Made by a program: the position numbers and the translations under genes
Assembly (NCBI GenBank): GCA_030040215.1
Contig: JASHUD010000077.1
Location: 1 to 7,366 of the forward strand
Length of the DNA stretch: 7,366 nt
Source: Methylovirgula sp.
Lineage (GTDB): Bacteria > Pseudomonadota > Alphaproteobacteria > Rhizobiales > Beijerinckiaceae
Direction: 5' to 3'
Notes under the pieces: generated by a model
What the model was told of the DNA's origin: nothing
Seen by the model: only the letters and a program-made list of their open reading frames with translations
Databases searched by the model: none
Shown here: positions 1 through 6,519 of the stretch, piece by piece
Layout: every line of letters begins with the position of its first letter
Position numbering within the stretch: position 1 is the stretch's first letter

Positions 1-121
1 TGTCAACGCTGGTATAGAGCACGCGGGCATGGAGTCGCCCAAACTTGCCCAGAGGCTAATGACTCCTACCGCGGAGATCGCGGTGGGGTCACGTCAAGAC
101 CCGCCGGAAGGTGGGTTTTTT
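1..121 (+). ncRNA. Possible 3' part of a structured RNA (unidentified)
   Basis: Bases 61-73 pair with 79-90 to form a hairpin of about 12 base pairs with one bulged base (T67), one G-T pair and the five-base loop GAGAT. An intrinsic terminator follows six bases later. Further upstream, GGGCA at 25-29 can pair with TGCCC at 46-50. Open frames cross the stretch, but their translations do not resemble a known protein and run straight through the terminator, so they look non-coding. The arrangement fits the 3' end of a small RNA or the 3' untranslated end of an upstream mRNA. I could not match it to tRNA, tmRNA, SRP RNA, RNase P RNA or 6S RNA from the visible part. The 5' end, if this is an RNA gene, lies outside the window. 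Confidence 0.3.
96..121 (+). terminator. Rho-independent terminator
   Basis: ACCCGCC (99-105) pairs with GGTGGGT (110-116) through seven base pairs, one of them G-T, closing a GGAA tetraloop. A run of T residues follows (116-121), and A96-A97 can extend the stem into it. This is a textbook intrinsic terminator reading on the plus strand. It ends whatever is transcribed from the left of the window and separates it from the small-ORF and MutS-like genes. Confidence 0.65.
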
Positions 122-300
122 GTTGCTTGGCTCGGCGTAAATCGCCGGCGCCTGCGACGCTTTGACATTCTCCCCAGTCGCTGGCGCCCACGATGCCGGT
201 CAAAGGCCTCGGATGGGTTTCCCGTCGCGATCTCCGCTTCGAGTTCTAGCCGCTGGACGGTCCAGCCCAGGGCGCATGAACATGAAAAGGAGAGGATTCG
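122..300. other. Intergenic leader before the small ORF
   Basis: I see no convincing gene here. The open frames across it lack the third-position G/C pattern of the downstream genes. A TTGACA hexamer at 162-167 has no matching -10 element 16-18 bases further on. The promoter of the downstream genes probably lies in this stretch, but I cannot place it. The right end carries the strong ribosome binding site of the small ORF (AAGGAG, 287-292). Confidence 0.4.
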
Positions 301-459
301 ATGCGCGGCTATGGCCTGCCCCCCACGTCCCGGACCCCGGGAATTGGCGATGCGCTGCTGACCAGCGGCTTGCGCAGCATGATCATGGGGTCGAGGCTGC
401 TGCGTTATAATGGGTCGCGAACAGCGGCGGCGCGGCTCCTCGCCATGTATTCAGGGTGA
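301..459 (+). CDS. Small basic protein, 52 residues, unknown function
   Basis: An ATG at 301 follows AAGGAG (287-292) by eight bases, the best ribosome binding site in the window. The frame runs 52 codons to TGA at 457-459, and about 41 of the 52 codons end in G or C, as expected for a real gene in this GC-rich genome. The product is basic (seven Arg, one Asp), rich in Gly, Leu and Ser, and starts MRGYGLPPTS. It has no clear membrane segment or known motif. The stop overlaps a GTG at 456, and the MutS-like gene's preferred ATG lies 26 bases downstream, so translation here could feed ribosomes to that gene. It could be a true small protein, perhaps a partner of the MutS-like pair, or a leader peptide. 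I do not recognise a family. A competing frame from ATG 276 has weaker codon bias and ignores the binding site. Confidence 0.45.
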   Translation: MRGYGLPPTSRTPGIGDALLTSGLRSMIMGSRLLRYNGSRTAAARLLAMYSG

Positions 460-485
460 CCCGATATCGTTTCCCAGAGTGTTCC

Positions 486-2018
486 ATGTCGTTCCAAAGC
501 ATCTTATTCGAACATCCAGAACAGGAATTGCGGGGCAAGGCGGTCGGCGAGCCCGACTTTTTCGCGGATCTCAATCTCGGCCAGGTCGTCGATGCGATCT
601 GCGCCGGGCGGGAAGAATATGATCTGAAGCCGTTCTTTTATCGTTCGCTGTCCAGTGTCGATGCAATCGGATATCGACACGAGGTCATGCGCGATCTCGA
701 AAATGCGGACGTATTCGCGCCCGTGAGCGCATTCACCGAAAAGCTGCGGCTGATGCGCGCCCATTTGGCGCAAGCCGAGAAGCTCCACTACAAATTTCAG
801 AAAGAAGCTTGGTTCCTGGACGCGGTCGAGATCTATTGCGACGCCGTTTACGGCTTCGCCCAGGATCTCGCGGCCGCCGCTCCGGCGTCGCGCGGCTTTG
901 GCGCACTGTGCGGATATTTCGGCGCCTACGTCGCCGCGCCGAGCTTCACGTCGCTTTCCGCGGAGACGAAGCGAATCAAGGCGGATTTGGCGCGCGTCAA
1001 ATATTGCGTGCTAATTCGCGGGCCGAGCGTCACCGTCCGCAAGTACGAATCCGAACCGGATTACAGCAAGGACGTCGAAGAGACGTTCGCGCGATTCAAT
1101 GAATCCGCCGTCAAAGACTACCGGGTCGAATTCTCGGAATGGCCGGACATGAATCACATCGAAGCGCAGATCCTGGAATTTGTCGCGCTTCTATATCCGG
1201 AAATATTTTCCAACCTCGACGCCTATTGTGCGAAAAACCGGAATTATCTCGATGCGACCGTAGCGGTCTTCGATCGCGAGGTGCAATTCTATCTCGCCTA
1301 TCTCGAGCACCTTGCCGTTTTCAAGCGCGCAGGATTGCAGTTCTGCTATCCGGAAGTCTCCGAGCGCAAGGACATCTATAGTTCCGAGACGTTCGACCTT
1401 GCGTTGGCCCATAAGCTCGTTGCCGAGAGCCGCCCGGTCGTCTGCAACGATTTCTACCTCAAAGGCCGCGAGCGCATATTTGCCGTCTCCGGTCCAAACC
1501 AAGGGGGCAAGACGACGTTTGCCCGCACGTTCGGACAGCTGCATTATCTCGCGAGCCTTGGCTGCCCGGTTCCCGGCAAGGAGGCGCGATTGTTTCTGTT
1601 CGACCGGATGTTCACGCATTTCGAACGGGAGGAAAACATCGCCAATCTGCACGGCAAGCTGCAGGACGATCTTATCCGCATTCACGATATCCTCGACTGG
1701 GCGACGCCGAAAACCATTCTGATCATGAACGAGATTTTTACCTCGACGACGCTGCAAGACGCGATATTCCTGAGCGAAAAAATATTGGAGAGGATCCTGG
1801 AACTGGATTTGTTGTGCGTCTGGGTCACGTTTATCGACGAAGTGGCCGGCTACGGCGAACAGGTGGTCAGCATGGTGAGCAGCACGGACCCGCGGAATCC
1901 CGCGTCGCGCACGTTCAAAGTTGTGCGGCGCCCGGCCGACGGACTGGCGCACGCCATGGCCATCGCCGAGAAATACGGCCTCACCTACGATCGCCTGAAG
2001 GAGCGCCTCCGCACATGA
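486..2018 (+). CDS. MutS-family ATPase, first of a pair (lacks switch His)
   Basis: A 510-residue MutS-superfamily protein. The N-terminal 330 residues are largely helical and would correspond to MutS core/lever regions; an early segment with YRHEVMRDLEN (63-73) resembles one in the second protein. The C-terminal half is a MutS ATPase: Walker A GPNQGGKTT (336-344), a DRMFTHFEREE segment (373-383) where MutS has DRIFTR, Walker B ILIMNE (411-416) and a MutS-like tail (AMAIAEKYGL, 490-499). Canonical MutS is about 850 residues, so the mismatch-reading and connector domains have no room here; no Smr nuclease domain is present. Two oddities are Asn415 for the Walker B Asp and Phe449 for the switch His (VTFIDE against VTHxxE). 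I chose ATG 486 because the product then begins MSFQSILFE; GTG 456 in the same frame would add ten residues and overlaps the small ORF stop. The 3' end overlaps the next gene by ATGA. The superfamily call is firm; the cellular role is unknown. Confidence 0.88.
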   Translation: MSFQSILFEHPEQELRGKAVGEPDFFADLNLGQVVDAICAGREEYDLKPFFYRSLSSVDAIGYRHEVMRDLENADVFAPVSAFTEKLRLMRAHLAQAEKLHYKFQKEAWFLDAVEIYCDAVYGFAQDLAAAAPASRGFGALCGYFGAYVAAPSFTSLSAETKRIKADLARVKYCVLIRGPSVTVRKYESEPDYSKDVEETFARFNESAVKDYRVEFSEWPDMNHIEAQILEFVALLYPEIFSNLDAYCAKNRNYLDATVAVFDREVQFYLAYLEHLAVFKRAGLQFCYPEVSERKDIYSSETFDLALAHKLVAESRPVVCNDFYLKGRERIFAVSGPNQGGKTTFARTFGQLHYLASLGCPVPGKEARLFLFDRMFTHFEREENIANLHGKLQDDLIRIHDILDWATPKTILIMNEIFTSTTLQDAIFLSEKILERILELDLLCVWVTFIDEVAGYGEQVVSMVSSTDPRNPASRTFKVVRRPADGLAHAMAIAEKYGLTYDRLKERLRT

Positions 2019-3556
2019 AGGCGTTCCTCATGTATAGGGATCGGGACTTCGATCTGAATCGCGTTTTGCCTTGGAACGAGCGGGCGCTAACGCAGGACCT
2101 CGAACTCGACACACTGTTTGGCGGAATGGCACGCGGCGACAAATTTCTCTTTGACGTCGCAAAAGCGGCGGTGTTGTGCGGATTGGAGAACGACAGCGAG
2201 ACGATTGCCTATCGGCAGAACATCCTCTGGGATTGCCTGCGCAATCCTGCCGTAGCGCGTTCTATCTACGACGTCGCGGTGGCGGCGATCGAGGGCGAGA
2301 AGGGAAGCTATTGGAGCTTTTTCGGCAGTAAGTATCCCGGAGGCATTTTACATCGTGCGATCGAAGCGCTGCAGATGTTCGTGACGATGCTTAAAAAGCT
2401 TAAGGACATCGCCGACGAGCACGCCGGTAAATTCGAATCCAAGGGCTTTCAGAATTTCTTCGCGATGTTGCGGCGCGAACTCGATCCCGCCTATTTTGCG
2501 CGGATCGACGAGCATCTGAAGGAGCTGAAGTTCCGCGACGGAATTCTGATCAGCGCCGAATTAGGAAAGGGCAACAAAGGCGCCGGCTACGTGCTACGCA
2601 AAACGCCGGCGCAAAAGCGGAATTTGATCGATCGGGTCTTCGGGCCGAAACCGCCCGGCTACACGTTTCACCTCCATCCGCGCGACGAATCCGGCGCCAA
2701 AGCGCTGTCCACCTTGAAGGACAAGGGGCTCAATCTCGCGGCCAACGCGCTGGCGCAATCGGGCGATCACATCTTGAGCTTCTTCAACATGCTGCGGACC
2801 GAGTTGGCTTTCTATCTTGGGTGCGTGAACTTGCAGGAGCAATTGTCGAAAAAGGGCGAACCGACCTCTTTTCCTGCGCCGAGCAGCGAACCAATGCTTG
2901 CCTTCGCGGGCCTCTACGACGTTTGTCTGAGCCTGAAGACGGCCCAGAGGATCGTCGGCAACGACATCAATGCCGACGGCAAGGAGCTGGTGATCATCAC
3001 CGGCGCCAACCAAGGCGGAAAGTCGACCTTCTTGCGCAGCATCGGTCTCGCGCAGATGATGATGCAGGCCGGCATGTTCGTGTCGGCTCAATCGTTCCAG
3101 TCGGAACTTTGCGACCGGCTCTTCACGCATTACAAGCGCGAAGAAGACGTGACGATGAGGAGCGGAAAATTCGACGAGGAGCTGGGCAGGATGAGCGAGA
3201 TTGTCGATCACGTCACCCCATCGTCGATGATCCTGTTCAACGAATCGTTCGCGGCCACCAACGAGCGCGAGGGATCGGAGATCGCCAAACAGATCGTAAC
3301 CGCCTTGTTGCAACGGCACGTGCGAATCTTCTTCGTCACGCATCTCTATGAATTTGCGCACGGCCTCTGCGCCATGCGAATGGGCAACGCAATCTTCCTG
3401 CGCGCCGAGCGGCGCCCCGACGGCGCGCGCACCTTCCGGCTGGTGGAGGGAGAGCCCTTGCAAACCAGCTACGGAAAAGATTTGTATGATGCGATATTCA
3501 CCGGCCGCGACAGGCCGCGGAGCGAGTATACGGCGCCGATGCGGGGGCGGCGCTGA
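2015..3556 (+). CDS. MutS-family ATPase, second of a pair (switch His kept)
   Basis: A 513-residue partner of the preceding protein. The N-terminal 320 residues are helical and core/lever-like, with YRQNILWDCLRN (67-78) matching a segment of the first protein. The ATPase has Walker A GANQGGKST (330-338), DRLFTHYKREE (367-377), an RSGKF segment (382-386) near the position of the MutS signature loop, Walker B MILFNE (405-410) and the switch VTHLYEFA (441-448) with His443. Asn409 replaces the usual Walker B Asp, as in the partner, while the catalytic Glu410 stays. It lacks room for a mismatch-binding domain and has no Smr domain. ATG 2015 overlaps the previous stop (ATGA), with AAGGAG at 1998-2003, so translational coupling is likely; the open frame extends upstream to 1814, but that part lies inside the first gene. 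Coupled synthesis and sequence likeness suggest a heterodimer (inference). The substrate could be branched or recombination DNA as for MutS2 or MSH4-MSH5, but nothing here shows it. Confidence 0.88.
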   Translation: MKAFLMYRDRDFDLNRVLPWNERALTQDLELDTLFGGMARGDKFLFDVAKAAVLCGLENDSETIAYRQNILWDCLRNPAVARSIYDVAVAAIEGEKGSYWSFFGSKYPGGILHRAIEALQMFVTMLKKLKDIADEHAGKFESKGFQNFFAMLRRELDPAYFARIDEHLKELKFRDGILISAELGKGNKGAGYVLRKTPAQKRNLIDRVFGPKPPGYTFHLHPRDESGAKALSTLKDKGLNLAANALAQSGDHILSFFNMLRTELAFYLGCVNLQEQLSKKGEPTSFPAPSSEPMLAFAGLYDVCLSLKTAQRIVGNDINADGKELVIITGANQGGKSTFLRSIGLAQMMMQAGMFVSAQSFQSELCDRLFTHYKREEDVTMRSGKFDEELGRMSEIVDHVTPSSMILFNESFAATNEREGSEIAKQIVTALLQRHVRIFFVTHLYEFAHGLCAMRMGNAIFLRAERRPDGARTFRLVEGEPLQTSYGKDLYDAIFTGRDRPRSEYTAPMRGRR

Positions 3557-3574
3557 GCAGCGCGCGAGAATCCG

Positions 3575-3943
3575 ATGAAGCGAGTCGGTACCGCACGAAC
3601 GATCGCCGACATCGAATTTGTCATCGACGCGCCGAGCTTCGGCGATGCGCGGCGTTGCTGGCAGGCCTATGGCGTCGAGTGCCGGCGTGATCGGCATCGG
3701 TTCTCCGGTCCGATCTATTCCTTCACGGTCGACGTCGTCGACCTGCGGCTCGCCAAGGCGAGCGGTGCGTGGCACGCCGTCATCGTCAGCGAATCCTGGC
3801 ATGCCGGGCCGGACGACGCGAATATCCGCAATATCAAATGGCTGAAGATTCTAAGCGGCAAGGCGTCCGATCTAACGGCCTGGATGCGGCGCAGCCGGTC
3901 GATGAAAGTCGATGCCGGCACACCGCGTCGCGCCGAGCCTTGA
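3575..3943 (+). CDS. Uncharacterised 122-residue protein
   Basis: This gene begins 18 bases after the second MutS-like gene, which suggests co-transcription. The predicted product is soluble, with alternating short strands and helices: an N-terminal strand-rich part (IADIEFVIDAP, 10-20), a central strand block around SFTVDVVDLRLAK (49-61), and a basic C-terminal part (KWLKILSGKASDLTAWMRR, 88-106). No signal peptide, membrane helix, metal-binding cluster or catalytic motif is evident. Codon use has the G/C third-position bias of its neighbours. The ribosome binding site before ATG 3575 is weak, as is common inside an operon. I do not recognise the family. Its position makes an accessory role for the MutS-like pair possible, but that is inference only. 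Confidence 0.7.
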   Translation: MKRVGTARTIADIEFVIDAPSFGDARRCWQAYGVECRRDRHRFSGPIYSFTVDVVDLRLAKASGAWHAVIVSESWHAGPDDANIRNIKWLKILSGKASDLTAWMRRSRSMKVDAGTPRRAEP

Positions 3944-3953
3944 TGCGTTTTTT
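3924..3953 (+). terminator. Weak intrinsic terminator candidate
   Basis: CGCGTC (3924-3929) can pair with GATGCG (3942-3947), six base pairs with one G-T, around a 12-base loop, directly followed by six T residues (3948-3953). It overlaps the end of the 122-residue gene. If it works, it would end or attenuate the MutS-like transcript before the phosphatase gene. The short stem and wide loop make it uncertain. Confidence 0.3.
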
Positions 3954-3995
3954 GAGAAATCGTTGAGATCGACATCGTTTCGAGTCGAGGGGCAA

Positions 3996-4607
3996 ATGAA
4001 GCTCATTCTTACGCGCCACGGCCACGTCGAAGGGATCAATCCCGAGCGGTTTCGCGGGCGCACCGATTTGCCGTTGACGGAACTCGGCCGCGCTCAGGCG
4101 AAAGCCGTCGCGGCGCGCATCGCCGCTCTGTGGACGCCGGCGGCGATCTATACAAGCCCGATGCGCCGCTGCGTGGCGACCGGCGACGCGATCGCGCAAG
4201 CATGTGGCGTCGAACGGCACGTGCTCGAAGATCTCAACGATCTCGATTACGGCCTATGGCAGTGGGAGACGTATGAGGCCGTCGCCGGCGCGTGGCCCGC
4301 GCAGTTCGCCGCCTGGAAATCGACGCCGCACCTTATCCGATTTCCGGACGGCGATTCGCTCCAGGATTTGGTCGCCCGTACCGCCAATGCATTGCGGTTC
4401 GTCATTTCCCACCACGCATCGGAGACCGTGGTGCTCGTCGGCCACGACAGCGTGAACCGAGCTTTGCTTCTTCAGCTTCTCGATCAGCCGCTCAGCGCCT
4501 ATTGGCGGCTGACGCAGACGCCGTGCTCGCTCAACGAGATCGATATCGCCGGTAGAACCATCCAGGTGCAGAGAATCAACGATACTTGCCATTTGATTCA
4601 GGAATAA
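3996..4607 (+). CDS. Histidine phosphatase (phosphoglycerate mutase family)
   Basis: A 203-residue member of the histidine phosphatase clade 1 superfamily (GpmB/CobC/PhoE type). The N-terminal RHG box is at 7-9 with His8 as the phospho-acceptor. SPMRRC (54-59) supplies the second phosphate-binding Arg (Arg58). DYGLW (84-88) stands where many members have a GxWEG segment, and VGH (148-150) supplies the second catalytic His. The position usually held by the catalytic Glu, four residues before that Gly, appears to be Asp82. Length is typical for the family. ATG 3996 is preceded by GAGGGG and yields the expected MKLILTRHG start; the frame is open from 3912, but the added residues do not fit the fold. 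The substrate cannot be told: sugar phosphates, alpha-ribazole phosphate, nucleotides and phosphoproteins all occur as substrates in this family. It lies 52 bases after the previous gene and may belong to the same operon. Confidence 0.88.
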   Translation: MKLILTRHGHVEGINPERFRGRTDLPLTELGRAQAKAVAARIAALWTPAAIYTSPMRRCVATGDAIAQACGVERHVLEDLNDLDYGLWQWETYEAVAGAWPAQFAAWKSTPHLIRFPDGDSLQDLVARTANALRFVISHHASETVVLVGHDSVNRALLLQLLDQPLSAYWRLTQTPCSLNEIDIAGRTIQVQRINDTCHLIQE

Positions 4608-4626
4608 TGCGAAAAATGTAGAAACT

Positions 4627-4651
4627 CCGCTTGTCGGCAACAAGAACGCGG
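4627..4651. terminator. Weak hairpin between convergent genes
   Basis: CTTGT (4630-4634) pairs with ACAAG (4640-4644), and CCG (4627-4629) can pair with CGG (4649-4651) across an asymmetric internal loop. It lies in the 61-base gap between the phosphatase gene and the convergent exported-protein gene, where a shared terminator would be expected. There is no good T run on either strand, so termination is only a possibility. Confidence 0.2.
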
Positions 4652-4668
4652 TGCGATCTTTGCCGGGA

Positions 4669-6519
4669 TCAGGCGTGCGTCGGCCAGTGCCGCTCGTGGA
4701 ACCAGGTGCGGTATTCCGACATCTTCTCGCGCTGCGCCGGCGGCGCATGCCGCTTGCACGTCGATGCTTCCTCGCTTCCTCCTGGAGCGCCCCACCGGAG
4801 CTCAACACAATCGTTCAGGTTGTATCCCATCTCAAAGGCCGGCGCGCGATCGACCACGTCCTTGAGAGAGAGCGTCCACGCCGAGCCGTCGCTACGCCTG
4901 TACACGAACTTGCGTGCCGCAAGCTCCGAGGCAAGCATGCTCTCCAATTCGGCCTTCACTTCCGCGGCGCTCTTTCCCTCCGGCATCGCGTAGCGGTCGG
5001 GCCGCTGGGCGACGCGATCCGGGAACCCCTCCACCACATCGATCGCGATCAACAAGCGAAAATCCCGCGCCGGCGTCGCAAAATCTTCCCACGCGCCGTT
5101 TGTCTCGAAGATCGACGGGCCCTCCGGCATCGCGGCGTCGCCCGCCGAATTGCCCAGATACTTCCGGCCGTTCTCGACCGCCGTGACGCGCGTCTTCACT
5201 TGCTCTTCGAGCGAGGTGATCGCGTCCTCGAGTGCGCGCATGGGATCGAGCGGCGCAGGCGACATCACTTCATCCATTCGATCGTAGAAATCTTCCGCTC
5301 CGAGCCGCGACTGCGCAAGCGAGTAGTCGGCGTACTGCGGATCTTTCGCGATTTCGGCGTTGGTCAGGCGCCGCAACGCCCCGTTATCGGCGCGCACGAT
5401 CGGCCGGAAGCGCTTGAAGCCGGGGCTGCCAAGCGCGGGATCGTGCACGAACAGGAAATTGCCGCGCCAAAAGCGTTTGCGCGTTACCGTGCCGTCCGGT
5501 TCCGCATCGACCGCGAGAAAGATGCCCGCCGCGCTGCCGACCTGCGGTACGCGACGCACGAGCATGAGAATGTGGCCGTACGGATCGGCGTAGATCGTCC
5601 CCGGGCGTAGCGTCTCCTGCGCAAGCGGAACCGGATAGAAGTCGGTGTTGTTGTCGCTCGCCGAGGTTCGCCCGTTTCCGGATTGGACGGCATTGGCGAG
5701 CATCGGCAGGAAACGGCGGAACGACGCCGCGGGCCCCGCTTGGGCCGCCTCGCCATTCGAAGTGAACCACTGCGCGCAGCGCGGCGGGCTGCCCTCCTTG
5801 CCGCGCGAACAATGCGAGTAACCGAAGGGCAGGCCCATTTTGAACGCGAAATAGGCGCGCAACATATAGGGAAGCTTGGCGCAGTCGGGGCGGAAGACGA
5901 TCCCCATCTCGTCTTCTTTGACGCCCAGATAGTCGAAGAGCATGTTGCGCGTGCGATCGCGCAGCACGTCTTGCAGCGTCGGCCACGACAACTCGGTATC
6001 CGGCGGCCCGTCGAAAAGTTTTTGAATCCACGCCGAATACAGATTTTCCGTCGCGCGATTCCAAGTATTACGCAAAGGCCAGACACTGCCCGGCGTCGCG
6101 CGCGGCGGCGGCGGCGCGTCGTCACGCACGACGATGTCGCGCGTAACCGTATTGCATCCCGCCGCCGCATCAGCGAGCGCGAGCGTCGCATGCCACGTTC
6201 CCGGTGCCGGCGAGGCGACTTCGGCGAACCAGAAATACGGCGGCCCGCCTTGCCGGCCGGACGATTTGGCCGCAACGCTTCCATTTGGCGCGATCAGCGA
6301 AAGCTCGCCCGCAAGCGGCTTCTCGGCGGCAAAAACGACGCGCAGCGGCTCACCCTTCCACGGCGCAAGCGGTGCGGGCAAAACCGCAAGCCCGGCCGTC
6401 TCTTCGCAGGATGCCCCTTGCGCCCGAGAGTCGACCGCCGAGAACAGCAAGATGCAAAGCGCACTCGCGGCCGCAAACAACGTCGTCACAGCAGCAGAAA
6501 ACCGGCGAGCGAAATCCAT
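4669..6519 (-). CDS. Exported protein with possible NlpC/P60-like core
   Basis: A 616-residue protein with a Sec signal peptide: basic start (MDFARRF), hydrophobic stretch at about 9-29 and a likely cut after SRA (33). Residues 38-132 look like a beta-sandwich domain with Cys38 and Cys122 that could pair. A Pro-rich linker (135-139) follows. The central part contains DCAKLPYMLRAYFAFK (212-227) and ADPYGHILMLVRR (311-323). A Cys at the start of a helix followed about 100 residues later by a strand-borne His is the order seen in NlpC/P60 and related papain-fold hydrolases, so Cys213 and His316 are candidate catalytic residues. The part after 400 is charged, mostly helical and unassigned. ATG 6519 is chosen because GGAAGG lies eight bases before it; GTG 6526 sits too close to that site. 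The exact family is not recognised, and a cell-wall or peptide substrate is a guess. It appears to be a single-gene unit convergent to the MutS-like genes. Confidence 0.8.
   Translation of the reverse strand: MDFARRFSAAVTTLFAAASALCILLFSAVDSRAQGASCEETAGLAVLPAPLAPWKGEPLRVVFAAEKPLAGELSLIAPNGSVAAKSSGRQGGPPYFWFAEVASPAPGTWHATLALADAAAGCNTVTRDIVVRDDAPPPPRATPGSVWPLRNTWNRATENLYSAWIQKLFDGPPDTELSWPTLQDVLRDRTRNMLFDYLGVKEDEMGIVFRPDCAKLPYMLRAYFAFKMGLPFGYSHCSRGKEGSPPRCAQWFTSNGEAAQAGPAASFRRFLPMLANAVQSGNGRTSASDNNTDFYPVPLAQETLRPGTIYADPYGHILMLVRRVPQVGSAAGIFLAVDAEPDGTVTRKRFWRGNFLFVHDPALGSPGFKRFRPIVRADNGALRRLTNAEIAKDPQYADYSLAQSRLGAEDFYDRMDEVMSPAPLDPMRALEDAITSLEEQVKTRVTAVENGRKYLGNSAGDAAMPEGPSIFETNGAWEDFATPARDFRLLIAIDVVEGFPDRVAQRPDRYAMPEGKSAAEVKAELESMLASELAARKFVYRRSDGSAWTLSLKDVVDRAPAFEMGYNLNDCVELRWGAPGGSEEASTCKRHAPPAQREKMSEYRTWFHERHWPTHA

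Noticed and set aside
1..60. tRNA- or tmRNA-like start (GGTATAGAGCA, GCTAATGAC)
   Set aside because: A D-arm-like string is present, but no matching stem partners, T-arm or CCA end can be found, and the frame after GCTAATGAC does not end like a tmRNA tag.
162..190. TTGACA hexamer as a promoter -35
   Set aside because: No TATAAT-like hexamer occurs 16-18 bases downstream; the expected place reads GC-rich sequence.
29..361. Plus-strand open frame of 110 codons
   Set aside because: It runs straight through the hairpin and the intrinsic terminator at 96-121, and overlaps the better supported small ORF.
406..411. Perfect TATAAT as a promoter for the MutS-like gene
   Set aside because: No acceptable -35 element lies 16-18 bases upstream, and it falls inside the small ORF. 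It remains possible but unsupported.
1191..1952. Minus-strand open frame of 253 codons
   Set aside because: It lies opposite the first MutS-like gene, whose ATPase motifs are clear, and its translation has no recognisable family. It is open because of codon bias on the other strand.
2594..3802. Minus-strand open frame of 402 codons
   Set aside because: It covers the second MutS-like gene and the start of the next gene in antisense; the product is rich in Arg, Asp and His and has no motif, typical of an antisense shadow in GC-rich DNA.
4651..5610. Plus-strand open frame of 319 codons, and a second one at 5683-6561
   Set aside because: Both are antisense to the exported-protein gene, which has a signal peptide and a good ribosome binding site. 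Their translations are extremely Arg-rich and unlike real proteins.
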